This document shows positions 30,890 to 55,418 of a DNA stretch of 64,000 bases, piece after piece (the stretch's first letter is position 1; each line of letters starts with the position of its first letter). This stretch comes from Litomosoides sigmodontis (lineage: Eukaryota > Nematoda > Chromadorea > Rhabditida > Onchocercidae). A model generated the notes under the pieces. It was not told where the DNA came from. It was given only the letters and a program-made list of their open reading frames with translations, and searched no databases. Position numbers and translations under genes: made by a program. The DNA lies in assembly GCA_963070105.1 (NCBI GenBank), contig OY718804.1, positions 3,110,317 through 3,174,316 on the forward strand. The letters run 5' to 3'.

Positions 30890-31595
30890 TATTTTGCCTT
30901 CATTTTGCAGTGTAATTTGCATACGATTGATTTGTCTGTGCACTTCTCATTGTACATTTTAAATCGATATTTTTCACATATCCTGAGAGATTTCATTAGG
31001 CTAATTGAGATAGGTGCTGAGGAAGTTATAAAATAAAATACCGACTAATCAGTAAGATTCCGTAACGATCATTCACGGCAAATGTTTTCTCATCTCGCAT
31101 AGGGGAGAGGACGCTGTGAAAAAAAAATCACTCGAGGCAAACGTATTTTTTTTTGCACTATCGAAATATATAAATCACATAAGAAAACGTGAATGACTGG
31201 TGATGGAATCGTTTTACTGATTATTATTGTTATCACTTTTCATCCTCTTCACTGTGACAAGTATACTTCATTGAAGATATTATGAGATACAGTTTTATTA
31301 TTCAGACACTCATTCACTTTCTGCAGCAATCAGTAACTGGATCACTTACAGCACTGAAAACTGAAACAAATTGACGCCGTTGTATGCGAAGCGTATTTCT
31401 TTGAATTGAACTCCTCACTTAGCTACACAAAAATAGCATAAAAGCCGTCATCATGAAAACGCTCCTCCAAATCATTCTCAAATCAAAGACACTTCTACTA
31501 CATCCCTAGCAGTAGTAAGCGATCCAGGTGAAGAATGTACGCATTGAAGACGCATTAGGATAGTTGTTCGCCTATTGTGTATACTCATTCATTTC

Positions 31596-31601
31596 AATAA
31601 A
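31596..31601 (+). other. Candidate polyadenylation signal of the kinase gene
   Basis: AATAAA about 700 nt after the stop at 30889. A closer AT-rich cluster near 31030 is an alternative. Confidence 0.3.
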
Positions 31602-32962
31602 CCTGCTTAAACGTTGCAAAAAACTGGATTTATTTTTAATCCAATTCAATTCAAATCAAATCAGGACATAATTGGGAGGCACATTCATCAACAAATTTTG
31701 AAAGATAAAGGCAATAGTAACAGTTTCTTAACATGGATAGAATGAAGTGGCAAGGACAATTGCGTATTCGTCCACTGATAACAATTTCAGAATAAAGCCT
31801 AGAAATCTTACGAGAAATGGTCATTACATGACCATTGCTGGAAGATCTCCAGAGTAATGATCTTAAAAAGTTGAACGAAACAAGAATGAAAAAATGGATA
31901 GTATTGTTTAAAGCATTTTCTTGCTAATAAATGCATGTTGCGTTGCAGCATTAGCATGATTCTTACGGTGCGATACGACATGTAACGCAACCCCATAATG
32001 TGTGAAATGATAATAGACGTAACGTGCAAGCAACATCACTTGCAACTTAAAATAAAAAATAAATGAAAATGTATTTAGTAGATGTGAAAGAGTGTAGAAA
32101 GTAAGACGTACATTGCAGCGAGTGGAAGAATATATTTAACAAAAGTGAATCCTGATTTAATAAGGACCTTATTTTGTACACTGCATGAAAAACATTAGGC
32201 CATCAGAAAAATAATTTGAGCAATTGATATAATTGATATGAAGGAGTGGAATATGATGTATCTTCAATTTCTACATTAATTCTTTCACTAACACTGAATA
32301 AATCAGTCATGGAATGCTGAGGTGAAAGTCTTACTTAATAGTCGATCTAGTGCAACATATAATTCTCTAAATATTAGCGCAAAATTTCCACAAATTTCAT
32401 TTTCATGATAAATGCCTAACCAAACAGTATACATATATCTCTCTTGCTGAAAATGAATAAATGGTTTGGAGATAACAATATTCTGCATTAGATACAGCAG
32501 ATGAGTTACAAAAAAAAGAAAAATGGTTTCAATTTTGAAATGATCGTTTGCCAAATGATAAAATAAATGTTAAGATTAAAGACCAGCAGTTGCAAGGTCG
32601 AAAGAGCTCATTATACGTGAGGTTAAAAAAAATTTCTAAAACGCATTTAACAAATGACGGCAGGTAATATTAATTAAAAGCATGCGATAGATCGAATGAA
32701 CCGTTTGATAGACAAGAAATAGACATTAGAAATTAAACCAGAAAATCCTGATTAAACCAGAAAATCCATAAGTATTTAAAGGAATGGAAATGAGGAAAAA
32801 ATACCACAAGGCTCTTGCGCTCTTCTGAAGATTTAAAGTGCCCAGAATGAGGTCTACAATTGATGTTTCAAGCAGTATACCGTATCGCGTACAGCGATAG
32901 AGTTTCCCCAATCGTACACTGTAATCGTACACATAAATTACTGCATTCAAAGTTTGATAACA

Positions 32963-32968
32963 TTTATT
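32963..32968 (-). other. Candidate polyadenylation signal of the BED gene
   Basis: AATAAA on the minus strand about 270 nt after the stop at 33239. Confidence 0.35.
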
Positions 32969-33238
32969 TCGCGCAAAAATACACTAAAGGAATATCAATA
33001 TAGTTGTCCCTAAAATAGACGGTAAAATACTTGACACTTGTAGTCCAAACTCGTTGTAAAAAAAGCAAGTTAATGAAACATGAAACAGCACTGCAAGTGC
33101 TCAGAGGAGCAGTAGCAAAAGGTCAAATGGCAAAATTATTGGTTACCCTTCAAGCAAACAGTAATTCATCAAAAACTAGATCTAAAAGAATGTAAATGAA
33201 TATTGATAACATTTCACCTGTCATGTACATTATTCTCT

Positions 33239-42052
<8,814 letters not shown>

Positions 42053-44384
42053 GACGGAACAAGCAGAAAAAAAAATGCCGGTTTATTTACCAGTTTGTTG
42101 CAGCAAGTTGAATGAATGAAGTAAAATGAAGATCGATGAAAAATGAATAGAGAAATTAACACCTAACTACTACGTTGACTCTCTAAGCATAAATAATTCT
42201 CCTCACATCAATTCGGCAATTCCTAAAAAGAAACAAAAATGATTTTTTTTTTCAAATTTGCTGCAAAAACTTCAATGACCGACCGTACAACTATGAACGT
42301 AGGTACAATGAAAGATAACCTGAAATCAGTCGATTAATTGTGCAATTTACGCGAATCAATTAGTTGAATTAATTTCCGCAGGAAACACGTAAATTGAAAA
42401 ATTTCGTAACAATTTTTTATGTCTTCGATGTATTAATGGACAAGATAAAATTCAACTTCACTTCATGTAAACTAACATGCAGCAAAGTTGGACGAATTTT
42501 AATTTACTATTTAATGAGGGAATGGTAATTATTCCTAAATTAAATAAGTGAAAGGTAGGTGTAAAAAAAACCATTGGAAAACAGATAAGTAAACTTTCAA
42601 AAAATTGATAAATGCAAAAGTTAAATGATATACAGTTACTAGTAGTGCTCTATGACACACACAAATGGAATGTATGAATAATCAAATGTTGTAATTTAGC
42701 AAACATCGAAATAGTTGAAGAGAATTAAAAGTATTGCATAAAGTTCATATTCGATGTCTTTCGATATCTTCCTGAGAGAGCACTGATAAATAAACTTTAA
42801 CAACTTATCCTACTAATAATCTACAAGAAGGAAAATGGAAATATATTTATTAAATCGCGAAAACAAATTGAAAAATAATATAAGCATCCTTCCACCACTT
42901 TCTCGCTCTCTCTCTCGTCCTCTCCCTCTCCCTCTCCCTCTCCTTCTCTCACACCATAAATAATTTCTTTCTTGGTGCTAAAATGATTTTTTACACTTTA
43001 ATCGTAATAAACGTTAGCTATAATCAATATTTCAATGATTATTATAATAAGTGATCAGGATGATAAGTAACATTCAATTGGACAGTAATTAAATTGTTAA
43101 CCCATAAAATGTAAAATTTACTATGCGCAAAAATTTTACAGCATTTCAATGTATGTGATGTGATTAACTCTATTCAATCAGATGCCGCTCTTTTTCCAGT
43201 TTTTCAATAATGAAAATAAGAGTGTGAGAAGCCACGCCAATAATAACAATAATAATTAATAACAATGATAGTAATACTAACAATAACGTTAATAACAATA
43301 AATTAGCTACTTGGTTAATTAATTAATATAGAGTAATAATAAATGATAAATAAACAATAACTAGGTAAATAATAAATAATAACATCTTCGCTCTCTCATT
43401 GCTAACAAACTTTTTGCAGGTAGCCCTCTAAGCTTTCCTACAAAATTTTATAAATGAAAAATGAGTGTTAAGTGTACGACACCATAATAGCACTGAGAAC
43501 GTAGCAAACACCGTTAACTGAACATTTCAGTCATTAATTATTCATTTCCATTCAATTACCAATGATAATACATTAACTAACTGATAGGAGAGATATGGAA
43601 AGAGAGAGATAGAGAAGTCGGGTGAAATGAAATAACAGAGTTAAATGTTCAGCGATAGTTTATCACATTTGCATATTTCAAAATTCTCTTTTCCCATCCT
43701 TTGCTCACTGCTAACTGGCTACTTTCTCAAACGACTAAAGGTCACTTGACTGTCTGCCAACAATCTAACTCTTCTTGCGTCATAAGCATATCGATTTTTT
43801 TTCAACTGACTTATGCAAACCAACAAACCAAACAGATGAATGGGATTTACACTGTACATGTACATCGAACGCGTCACGTACATATCACGTCATATGAACT
43901 GAATTCATCCCATAAAATATCAACATGTAATTGCAATAACGACATTAATTAGCATTTATTAGACAAATGATATCATCGTTGATGATAATGATAAGCTAAT
44001 TTTACCTATCATTCATTCAACCTTTTACAGTATTATTTCTGTACTGTTCGTGTGTACAGAAATGTGTCTGTCTGCCTGTGTGTGTGTGTGTTTGTCAACA
44101 CTCATCTGATGGGAATGATATGATATGATATGATATTCCTTATATATTTTTAATAATAACATTTATAGTTAATGGAGAAATTTTTTTTTACTTTAAAGTT
44201 ATTTGCGAACGGAAAGTAATTTGCCGTGAACAAAGCGCAGGTTCGTTTTTTCTTTCTCAAAAGATGTAATGAATGGTGGAAGAGTGAGCTGAAGAATTTC
44301 ACATTTTTCAGATTCATTTTACAAAAGATCACCGGTTTTCTTTCAGTTGACATCAACAAGAATGAGAATTTCCAACAGATTCAA

Positions 44385-44420
<36 letters not shown>

Positions 44421-45516
44421 GGACTTATTGGTACAACAGAGAGCTATATGTTAAAAACTGATTTCACTTAACTACTCTTACTTCCCTACATTGTTTAGCT
44501 ATATAAATTTTCAACTCCTTCCTTTTTTTTTCTGTTTTCTACGAAGACGATCGCTTATCGTACACCCTTCAATCTATATATCCGTGTTTATTCAGCGACA
44601 CTATCATCATGAATAAACCTGTAATACCTTATTATGCAAAAATTAAACTTATACCTTTCCTCCTACATCAATTAGTTACTTTGAAGAAGTAACCAATTTC
44701 ATCCATTTCGATCTTATCTAATACAATATTATTACTGATCGCTTCAAAATTTCAACATATTAGGTGAGCACTACACGTATTGTTGCCATTGAACAACGAT
44801 TATTATTCAAATATGAGCTAAAATTAAGTTGGAATTTTTTTTTAATTTTATACTTTTAACACTGTAATATGAAAGTTGTCCTATTACAGACGCTTTTGAA
44901 GCGGCTGATTTGAAATCCAATGAAGTCAGCGACCCTTTTTGGCAACTGTTTTGAATTCCAAATAGCAACCTTGACCTTTGCCAAGGTCACTACTACCTAG
45001 AATTCAATTTTCCCGTCATCGAGTTTGTTCACAAGTTAACAAGAGCTTTTTTGGTAAGAGAGAAAAAGAAGTGTAATAATAGATTAAATATTTCGACGAA
45101 CAGTATACAGATTGATGATAAATAAGCATGTACCATAGACGACGACGACGACAAGGATACAGTATGATTTGGATACGATAGGATTAAACTATCAATTATA
45201 TCATAAAAGTAATAAGTATCTAATTTCTGTTGTGCAGCTAAGCAATGATCCGTTGATAAGCTAGCTTCCTCTTTTTTCATCAAGAGAGAAATGAAATGGT
45301 GGAGGAGATTGTGTGTGAAGTGTGTTGTTTTTCTGCCTTTTTCATCAATATTTCATACATTTTTAATCTTCCTTAATTATTATGACTATTTAAACTAAGA
45401 CGTAGCGATTAGCGAAAGACAAAAGTTGCTACTTCCTCAGCTCGTGATTTTGAACTCTCACAATCATGCTATCATAATCATCATTATCTATTGGGAAAAT
45501 ACCTTTTAATACTCAC
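42053..45516. other. 5' flank of the BED gene, no gene seen
   Basis: AT-rich DNA with a CT-rich block (42900-42952) and (TC)n at 44389-44416. A TTTTTAG acceptor on the minus strand near 42222 could begin a 5' UTR exon of the BED gene. No coding exon is supported. Confidence 0.4.
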
Positions 45517-45535
45517 TCATTTACTCATTGAATCA

Positions 45536-45540
<5 letters not shown>

Positions 45541-45578
<38 letters not shown>
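45541..45578 (+). repeat. (CA)n tract
   Basis: Pure CA run of about 37 bp. Confidence 0.95.
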
Positions 45579-45855
45579 GCAAGCAATACATATGCATAAC
45601 GAGCACTTTTTTTAATGGGAAAATAGAAATGTAACAGATAGCTCGAAGGTTAGTTTCAGTATAGGTAAGTTGAGTGATATTAGTTGGATGAGGGGGTATG
45701 CCAGTAATTTGGGATGGAAGAAGTATAAAGGGAGGGAAGGGGAAGAGAGAGAGGATAAAACGGGGACAGGTAGTAGTAAAAATCAAGGTCAATGAGTAAA
45801 GAAATAAGAGCAAAGTGCTGCTATGAAGAAAGTTGGTGAATGAGTAAGTAGTAGT

Positions 45856-45957
45856 ACCAGTACCAGTGCCAGTGTCAGTGTCAGTATCAGTAGCAGTAGT
45901 AGCAGTAGCAGTAGTAGCAGCAGCGGCAGCAGCGACAGCGACAGCGGCAGCGGCAGC
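45856..45957 (+). repeat. Variant flank of the (AGT)n array (AGC/GGC/GAC units)
   Basis: Three-base periodic DNA with mixed CAGTAC, CAGTGT, AGTAGC, GGCAGC and GACAGC units, directly 5' of the pure array. GC content is clearly higher than in the surroundings. Confidence 0.9.
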
Positions 45958-46934
<977 letters not shown>

Positions 46935-47173
46935 TGGTAGTAATGGTAGTAATGGTAGTAACAGTGGTAGCAGTAATCATCATCGATGGCACCGAGTACC
47001 AAATGTGAGTGTATCGTGTATCTGCTGGCGTGGAAGAAGACAAGGTCAGTGGCGCCTCACTCTCACTGGCCTTCACTTCTAATGCTGGCTTCATTCCACT
47101 ATTTATTGACACAGCTCGGGTGCGTCCGTTCCGCATCACACGGGGATAGTTTCACTTGTAGCATCAGCACCAC

Positions 47174-47247
47174 CATCTGCACCAACCACCACCACCACCA
47201 CCACTAGCTGCAGCAGCGGTAGCGGTAGCGGCAGCGGCAGCGGCACT
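47174..47247 (+). repeat. (CAC)n and GCAGCGGTAGCG-type GC-rich repeat
   Basis: A CACCAC run is followed by AGCAGCGGTAGCGGCAGCGG units. This is three-base periodic, GC-rich DNA similar to the variant flank of the AGT array 200 bp upstream. Confidence 0.85.
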
Positions 47248-47682
47248 ACCAGTTGACTGTTAAGTAAACGACGGAAAGATGACGATAGCGTGCGTGTGCG
47301 TGCATTCTTGTGTTCCTTCCACCACCGCATCACATGATTGTTATTTAACAAATTGTGCTTCAATAATCTGACCCTTTTGATCACTGCTGAAGTATTAATT
47401 GATTATCCCTTGAATCTCTCCCCGTTATCCTATCATAAGTTACCTACGCATGCCATTTGATGAGTAAGTTAAAGCTAACATATCACTACCATTTATGCAA
47501 ATGTAATAATGCATTACCCGCAGCATATCGTCTATGTGACTCCTCTCTCTCTCTCTCTCACTGCTTTCTGATAAAAGAGCATCACCTGTCATATCACTTG
47601 TTAGATATTGAATACTTAAATGACAAAGGCAAATGTACGTTAGTTGAAGACACTTTCAGATTCCTTCACACTCAACAAACCA

Positions 47683-47684
<2 letters not shown>

Positions 47685-47723
<39 letters not shown>
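47685..47723 (+). repeat. (TC)n tract
   Basis: About 39 bp of nearly pure TC. Confidence 0.95.
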
Positions 47724-47727
<4 letters not shown>

Positions 47728-48658
47728 CGGTGATTTGATAGATAGAGATGTGAAATAATATCACTAACTTATTTTTATTATCATCAAATATGGAAGGAGA
47801 AATTTACAGTGAAATTTAAAATGTCCTTCCACACTTCATAAGTGATTGACAACAATATGCTAATCATCACTATCATTGATTTTTTTTTGATTGTTTAGTT
47901 TGCTCATCTCTTCAGCAACTATAATTAATTGTTCAATTGAAGGAGAGATGTAGTAAATAACAAATTCTAGCATAGACACATCGTCAATGTGATTTGAATT
48001 TGAAGCTCTGGTTCATCCAAATCGAATATATTGGAGAAAAAGAACGTTGGAAGAAACAAGCGTTGAGTAATTACAGGTTCCTCTTAGTACCATCATCACC
48101 ATCACCATCACCTTTAATTTTTCTAAACCAACTACGCTCAGATGGGAATCGTTGAAATTTTGTAAATAAGGTAACTGGGACAGCACTTAATTTATTTTCA
48201 AGGGATTTCATTCCTCATTGCATTGCTCCAATTTGAATTGACTATGTTCGTGTTAATGATTTGATGGAATAGTTTTAACTTGTCATTCATTCATTTTCAA
48301 CTAAAAATAAATTGCTCATTCATTCTTTCTCTCCTCTCTCTCTCTCATTCATTCCTCTTCTTTGTTCTCCCGTCCTCTCTCCCTCTCTTTTTCTGCCACT
48401 TCTTACTCTATCCATTAAGATTGAATGAGTGCTAATTTCATTATATTTTTATAAAATTTCTTCCCTCAATTTTCAGTCCATCCATCCTCCTACTACTACT
48501 ACACTTGCTGTATCATTTTCATGTGTCACTTTCTATGCAATGTGAAATCCCACCACTCCGCTTCGGCCTTCCCATGAGTGATGATATGATAGTAGGCTAG
48601 GGTAGAGGGGAATGCTATCACTGAAAGCTAATGTATCTTTGCATTTTGAAAGTTTTGA

Positions 48659-48761
48659 AAAAAAAGGCGAGAGAGAAAGAGAGAGAGAGAGAAAGCTTTT
48701 TATTATTCTCTCCTTTCGTAGCTTTCATGTCTATTACTACCAGTATTATTATAGTACTACC

Positions 48762-48793
<32 letters not shown>

Positions 48794-48795
48794 AA
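48659..48795 (+). repeat. (GA)n tract and nearby short (TAC)n
   Basis: GAGA-rich DNA at 48668-48693 and an ACCACTACTACC-type triplet run at 48757-48795. Confidence 0.85.
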
Positions 48796-50206
48796 AATCG
48801 TTCTTCTTACTGTTACTGCAAGCTAAATTCTCTTTCTCTTCAATTATCGATTGTCAGCTGCGGCTTTACTTTTGGAAATGTTTTTTAGAAGAACTGAAAT
48901 TTTTGAAATTTGCAAATCAACAATTAGCAATTTTTCACTGCTCTCAATCATTCTACTAAACAGGAGCAAACTGCTCAAGCAGTTTCTACTAGCACGAATT
49001 GAATAGACCATTTGTTTTACCCTTTGACGATTAATCATTTTACACAAGTACAGTTTAACTGGATAAACGATGGTAATGTTTATCAATTTTCAGGAAAATA
49101 TCTTATACGTTACAGAAACGTAAGAGAACATTTTGATCAAAAACTTTCGGTAAGATGAAACGATTTAATTAAATAAAAAATTAGGAGCAAAATTACCACA
49201 ACCATTAACAGCAATATTCTTGAGACTACTCAGAAATCTTTCATAACTGATATCAATGCTTCCTATTTATTTTCAATTCTCGACGACACTGACAATAATG
49301 TTGAACAAGTATTTTATTTAGAAATTTTGAAAAGTGTCGAAATTTGATATTTTCAGATAAGTAATACAAGAGGACTTTTTATTTCTTCCACTGTAAAATC
49401 CCAGAAGTATTTGAAATGAACAAAACGATTGGAAAAATTTAGTTGTGTAAATAAATATTTGAGTGTGTAAGCTCGCCTTCATTTTACAAAAATTTTTCAT
49501 TTCAAACTTTAAATGTTCCTTCTCTACTACATGCTGCTAATTTACCAATGAAAGTACCTGATGGGCGAAATGGATAGAATGATCGATATGAATTTTAAAT
49601 CATATATAGATCGAGCTCAATTCCTATAAATGTTTGGAAAAGTGATAAGGAAATGGAGATAATCATAGATATCAGTGTATCTCCAACGAAAATCAATTTC
49701 ACATCACATTTAAATTCGGGAAATTTTCGCTTCGAAAAAACCCGATCTTTGATCATCAAAAAATTTTGCAAAAAAAATCCCAACAAACTCTTTTAAAATT
49801 ATCTCTGAAAATCTCTGCCCAATAAACTGGACAATTATCAAACAAAAAAAAAGAATTTGAAGTAAAAAAAAAGTTATCTTTGAAAAGGGAACGACTAGAA
49901 TTGAGTAATCTTTGAATCATTACTCTCTTCACATTTTTTACAATTTTAGGATGAATAATCTAATTGAGTAAATTTTTTACAAACAAAAAATTTTAGATAC
50001 CAAATGAATTTTTGTTTTTCATTTTTTGCTACAACAATAAATGAAAAAGACGAAAATATTCCATTCATCCATCTAATCGAATTAAATTATTCAACAACTT
50101 CCTTATAACAATGCGAGCGGAAGATTAAAAAAGAAAAAAGAACTAAGAGAAATAAAAGGATCTGAATCACTTCTTCCTCCTACCAAAATGCCACTCTCCT
50201 ATAAAA

Positions 50207-50223
50207 GGGGGGGGGGGGGGGGG
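50207..50223 (+). repeat. G17 homopolymer
   Basis: Seventeen consecutive G residues in otherwise AT-rich DNA. The run could form a G-quadruplex. Confidence 0.95.
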
Positions 50224-51363
50224 CAGTGTGAAGGGTGTGGATACCGCTCTCTCTATCCAATTGACAATCTTAAATTGTCTTTGTTTGATTTGCGTAGTCC
50301 GATATTTGCATCATTCAACTGACCAGTTACTTGGAAACTAATCGGTAAGATAACTACTACCTACTAATTAACTAACTTACTAACTAACTGATTGAATTAT
50401 TGATGGGAGAAAGACAGTGGTGCGGTGCTTCCGGCTCATCTCTCCCCACTAATCACTGTAATTCATCAATGAAATTATTTTTAATCTTAGGACAACTGAT
50501 AAGATAGAATTTTAATAATCGGTACAGATAATGACGATGAATTTATGATCTTACATCACTACGATCACTAGCAAAGTAATAAATATAAATACTACAAACA
50601 AAATTTTCACAAAATTTAGAAAGACAAGAAAAAAAGAAGGATGAGTGTGAGGAAGGAAGAAGGAGGGAACTGAATAACTGAAAATAAAAATGAAATAAGA
50701 CGAAATAAGGATGAGAGATAATTAATTAGAGTGCAATTAGCCGGATGAGTGCGACAATCGGATTCCGGATTATCATCCCTTTCCGAAATAATCATCAACT
50801 CTCTAACCGAAGAATTAACAAATGTAAACAAATGCTCCTTTCCTCCTTCCCCTCCCTCTCCCATCAATTCATTCACATCCTCCTTCCTTCACCAAATGTT
50901 ATTAACAACAACTAACAATCATTTCGCTCAATTCTTTTGTTTCAATTTTGGGCATCGAAATTTCCCAGTAAATCGCCTGAAGACATTTCACGCACATATC
51001 GGCTGCGTTACAAAAAGAAGCGTTTGAATAGTTTTTGATAAGTTAAACTGATAGGCAAAGCTTATCAATGTGAAACAACGACACTACGTGTGTGAATGCA
51101 AAGATAGGAAGGAATTAACCGACATGAATTCGATTAGTAAGTAATTTATTGCTAATAATTAAATTGAACATTTCAAATGAAAATTAGCTACTGAATGAAT
51201 TAGCAAAATGATACAACTCACATTAGGCAAACATTTGTCTAGCATCGCTTCCTGATAGCCATATTACTCAAAATTTTCGCCTATTCTGATCTTCCACATC
51301 AACCGAAGAGGAGGAAAGGTACGAGTGAAATTGAAATGAACAGGATGATTAAGGTGAACGAGG

Positions 51364-51394
<31 letters not shown>

Positions 51395-51905
51395 ATATTC
51401 AAAGATATTGAAAGAATGAGAAAGCGCTAATGAAGTAAGCATTGTGTACAGCATTTATCAGAGAAATTGGCTAAATTTAATGCTTATCAGTTGTGAGCAG
51501 TATAACACAGAATCAACTAGTGATAATGAGTAAACCTGCCAATGGTACTTTCACGTCATACCAGGAAGAATTAAATCTAAAAAAAAAAAAAACTAATAGA
51601 CCTGAAACTGTCAGAGAACAATTTGTTGAAAAGAGGAAAGAGTGAATGGATAAAAGTTAAATTCCATTTGCGTGTAAACATCAAATGAAAGGAAATGCGA
51701 AGCCTTTTCTATCACGTCGAATACCTCATCCTTACGTACGTCTAACGCATCTAATTTGTAATTTTATGACAAATTTTTTTTTGATTAAATTTTATATAAC
51801 TTGCATTTTTGGCGACATTTTCACAGATTAGGGAGAGAAGGGAGTGAAGCGTAGTTGTGTGTATGTGCCATTGCGTACCGTGGCACAACAACGTCAGTCA
51901 CTACT

Positions 51906-52196
<291 letters not shown>

Positions 52197-54224
52197 GTTG
52201 GCCTGATTCATAGCTTGTTTTATAGAACCTTTCCAAGCTAATTTTTCGAATGAAATTTTAAGAAACCATTTGTTACCTACTTCACTTCCTATGAATTAAG
52301 TATTCGAATGAAGAAGTTATTTGATGAGAAGAGCAAAAGTATAATTGAATTACAGATGTGGGAAGAGAAGAAATATTATAATTAGCAGAAAGTATCAAAA
52401 ATTGAACTTGTCAAATCTCTTGTCACATCCGCCACCCACCAACAATGTCTTCTTATTCATAGCTTTAATCACAAAAACGAGGTGATTTTAAAAAAAAAAG
52501 GATATTTGAAATACTAATTTAATGATATGAAATTAAATAACAACTGTGAGTGAGGAGAAGAAAGGAGTGGAAATGATGAAAGGAAGTTTATAATTGGTGT
52601 GCATTCTAATTTCACTCCTCAAAGCTCAAAGCAAAGCGTCGTAAATGACCGAAGGCATTTTGAACAATAATAATCCATCCCTTCATGCGGTTGTCTTCAA
52701 CTGCAAGGTCAATCAATAGTGGACTTTCAGTTCAGAAATGCATTATCAATCAAATCGATTTAACCGTATGCTATTTATTTGCTCATTAGCTGTCTGAAAG
52801 ATAAAATTATTTAACTAAGCTAATTAATTTATGAAAAATGAATCGAATTAACTCACAATCATAACGCTTTAAATTTAATCCAAAAAAAACTATTAAATTA
52901 TTTTAATTTCAAGTCAAATTCGTATTGCCTATTCTTTTTCTTTTTACGGCTAAACTGAAGATTTCCTGGCCTAACCTATGACCTCTTTGATATATATATT
53001 ATCTGTCTTCCTCTTCCCACCTTTATTATCATTTGCGCCTGCACAGTATCCATCCACCCACTCAGCTACTGTTGTAGATGACCGTTAGTGGTAAAATGAA
53101 ATTTTTGCTAAATGAAGAAAACTCATTGAAAGGTATTAACGGCGTTGAGAGGGAAGGAAAGAAAAGAATAGGCAAATTCATCATTATCTATCACCTCCAC
53201 GTAGTACCACAAAAAATAAGGTTAACTCTAATAAGGTCAACGTATTCACTTCACTTGGCAACAGGTGGAGGATAACTTTTTCAATAATCAGGTAGAGAGG
53301 GAGCGAGAGAGAGAGAGAGAGATAGAGGGAGTGTTCATGTATGGATGGATGAATGTACACAAATCAAATTATTGGACTACAAATAAAATCTCTCCAGCTT
53401 TTTCAAGATTGAACTTAAGATAACTCTTTTAAGAGTTCCTATCAATAAGGTCATCTTTGTAATATCAATCCAATCCACAGCTACATAGATCACTCATAAG
53501 AAGAGACCTTTCAGCGTGTATTTTAAAAGTTAATGAGATTGAAAATTTCATAATTTTTCGAATTTTTTTTTTTTAATCCACAACTAATCATCAATTTTTC
53601 TTTTACTTTTGTTTAGTTATCATACGGAGAAAAAATTTTTTACTTCACGTATTTTACTTAATTTTACCCGTTACTTTATGGTAAATTAATTTTGCATACT
53701 AAATTGCTTCATTTAAGACTGCCCGCAGTATTTGCATACAAAATTAGCATGCGAGAAAAGTCAATAAAAACTTCTCTAGTAAATCGAAAGAAAAAGTAAC
53801 GGGCACTTTTCCGGAATTACCTGTTTTGATTACATTTTTCAGTAATTTCAATTAACAAAGAGTTGCGAAAAAAAAATTTTTTTGAGTAATAATTGAATAA
53901 ATTTTTCAATTTCTAATTTTTCAATTTCTCATTTAATCTAACTGAAATGATGCAAAATTTCTTCAACAATTTCAATTTTACAAATAAAAGCAAATTTCAT
54001 TTGGACAATTGCGCTCCTTTTGGCGCAAAAAAAAGCAAATAGTGAATTATTATCATTGTACTTCAACTGCTACATAAAATTTCCTCTACAACAAAACATG
54101 AAATATTATTTGACGTAATTAAATACGTTTGTTTATTGGCGTAAAATTTTCTTTTTTCTCCTAATGATACTATTTGGAAAGCGTTGGCAGCTATATGTAA
54201 CATAATTTCATTCCACTTATGATC

Positions 54225-54290
54225 GTACGTACGTGTGTGTGTGTGTGTGCGTGCGTGTACGTGTGTGTGTGTATGTGTGTGTGTGTACGT
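54225..54290 (+). repeat. (GT)n with ACGT interruptions
   Basis: Alternating purine-pyrimidine DNA including CGTACGTACGTGTGTG and GCGTGCGTG variants. It is potentially Z-DNA forming. Confidence 0.9.
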
Positions 54291-55418
54291 CCCTATTGAC
54301 GTGGAATTATTGTGTGCATTATCAATATACTCTTAAGGTAATGTTTTTAATTTATTGAAATTATATTGTGTCAGCAAAAGATTTCGGAATGTTTGTAAAA
54401 TGGTTTCTTAAATTGATACTTAAAAATTGATGGACTTAATCACTTAAGTGTGGTGCACTATTGAATTTGTGACGATAAATTTTGGCTTCATTAAAAAATT
54501 AAAGGGTAATTTCGATTTAAATCATAATTTTATAATGTTTAATTATTTGAAGAATTTCTGATAGCTATCATTGGAGTTTACATTTAAACTTTCCGTTAAA
54601 TTTGTTACGTGAATGAAAATTTTTTACCTCAGATAAAGCCATTCTATCTGAGAAGTCATTTCTCATATGAAAGATTATGCTATCATCAAATGCTATATGC
54701 TTCCAATATCCTACTATTATTTAAATGATTTATTAAAAATTTTATCAAAAGATATTATTTAAATTTTATCAAAAAATAGATTTCACTTTATACGTGAAAA
54801 TTAATGCAAAGAGTTGTTGTAGTTGCATAAATCATGCGATATTTTAGGCCTTTTTGTTCAGATTTGCAACTTAAAAATTTGCGCAAATGAATTTTGTCAA
54901 ACTAAAATTTGTGTTATAACCTATGAATTCCAACTGAAATCTTTCATGTGTTTTGTGTAAAATTATCAACATTTTTCACTCGAAACACATTAAGCTTAAA
55001 ATGAATCATAATAATTCGATAGAAAACATTTGGAAAGGAAGAAAATTCGTTTTTTTTTCAATTTTAGTCGAAAATGTATAAATTAATTAAACCATAATAC
55101 TATCTGTGGGATGAGACAAAGTTTTTTCTCCTCCCTCTCCTCTTCTCTTTCTCTCGCTTTCTATCTCTCTCTCTCTCTCTCATCCTCTCACTCCACTCCT
55201 CCTCCCTTTCCCTATTCATATTTCAAACCTAATATATGAACTTAATTTGATAAGCAAGAAATGGGTCAACTTTGAATAACAACTAGGTTAAATAGGTGAA
55301 AAATTTTTCCACCGCAAGGAGTAGTGGTAGTATGATAAAGATGGGAGGTGAGAGATATTGGTGAATTGGGGAAAGATGAAAATGGCGGAACTGTGCGTCG
55401 TCCTTTCTAGCAGTTGTA

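Larger units (their letters stand above)
30890..33238. other. Convergent intergenic region between kinase and BED gene
   Basis: It holds the 3' UTRs of both genes. Several minus-strand open segments between 31808 and 32960 have exon-like borders (for example 32453 downwards after TTTTCAG, ending in a GTAAGA donor), but I recognise no family and could not join them in phase. They are reported only as candidates in the findings. Confidence 0.4.
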
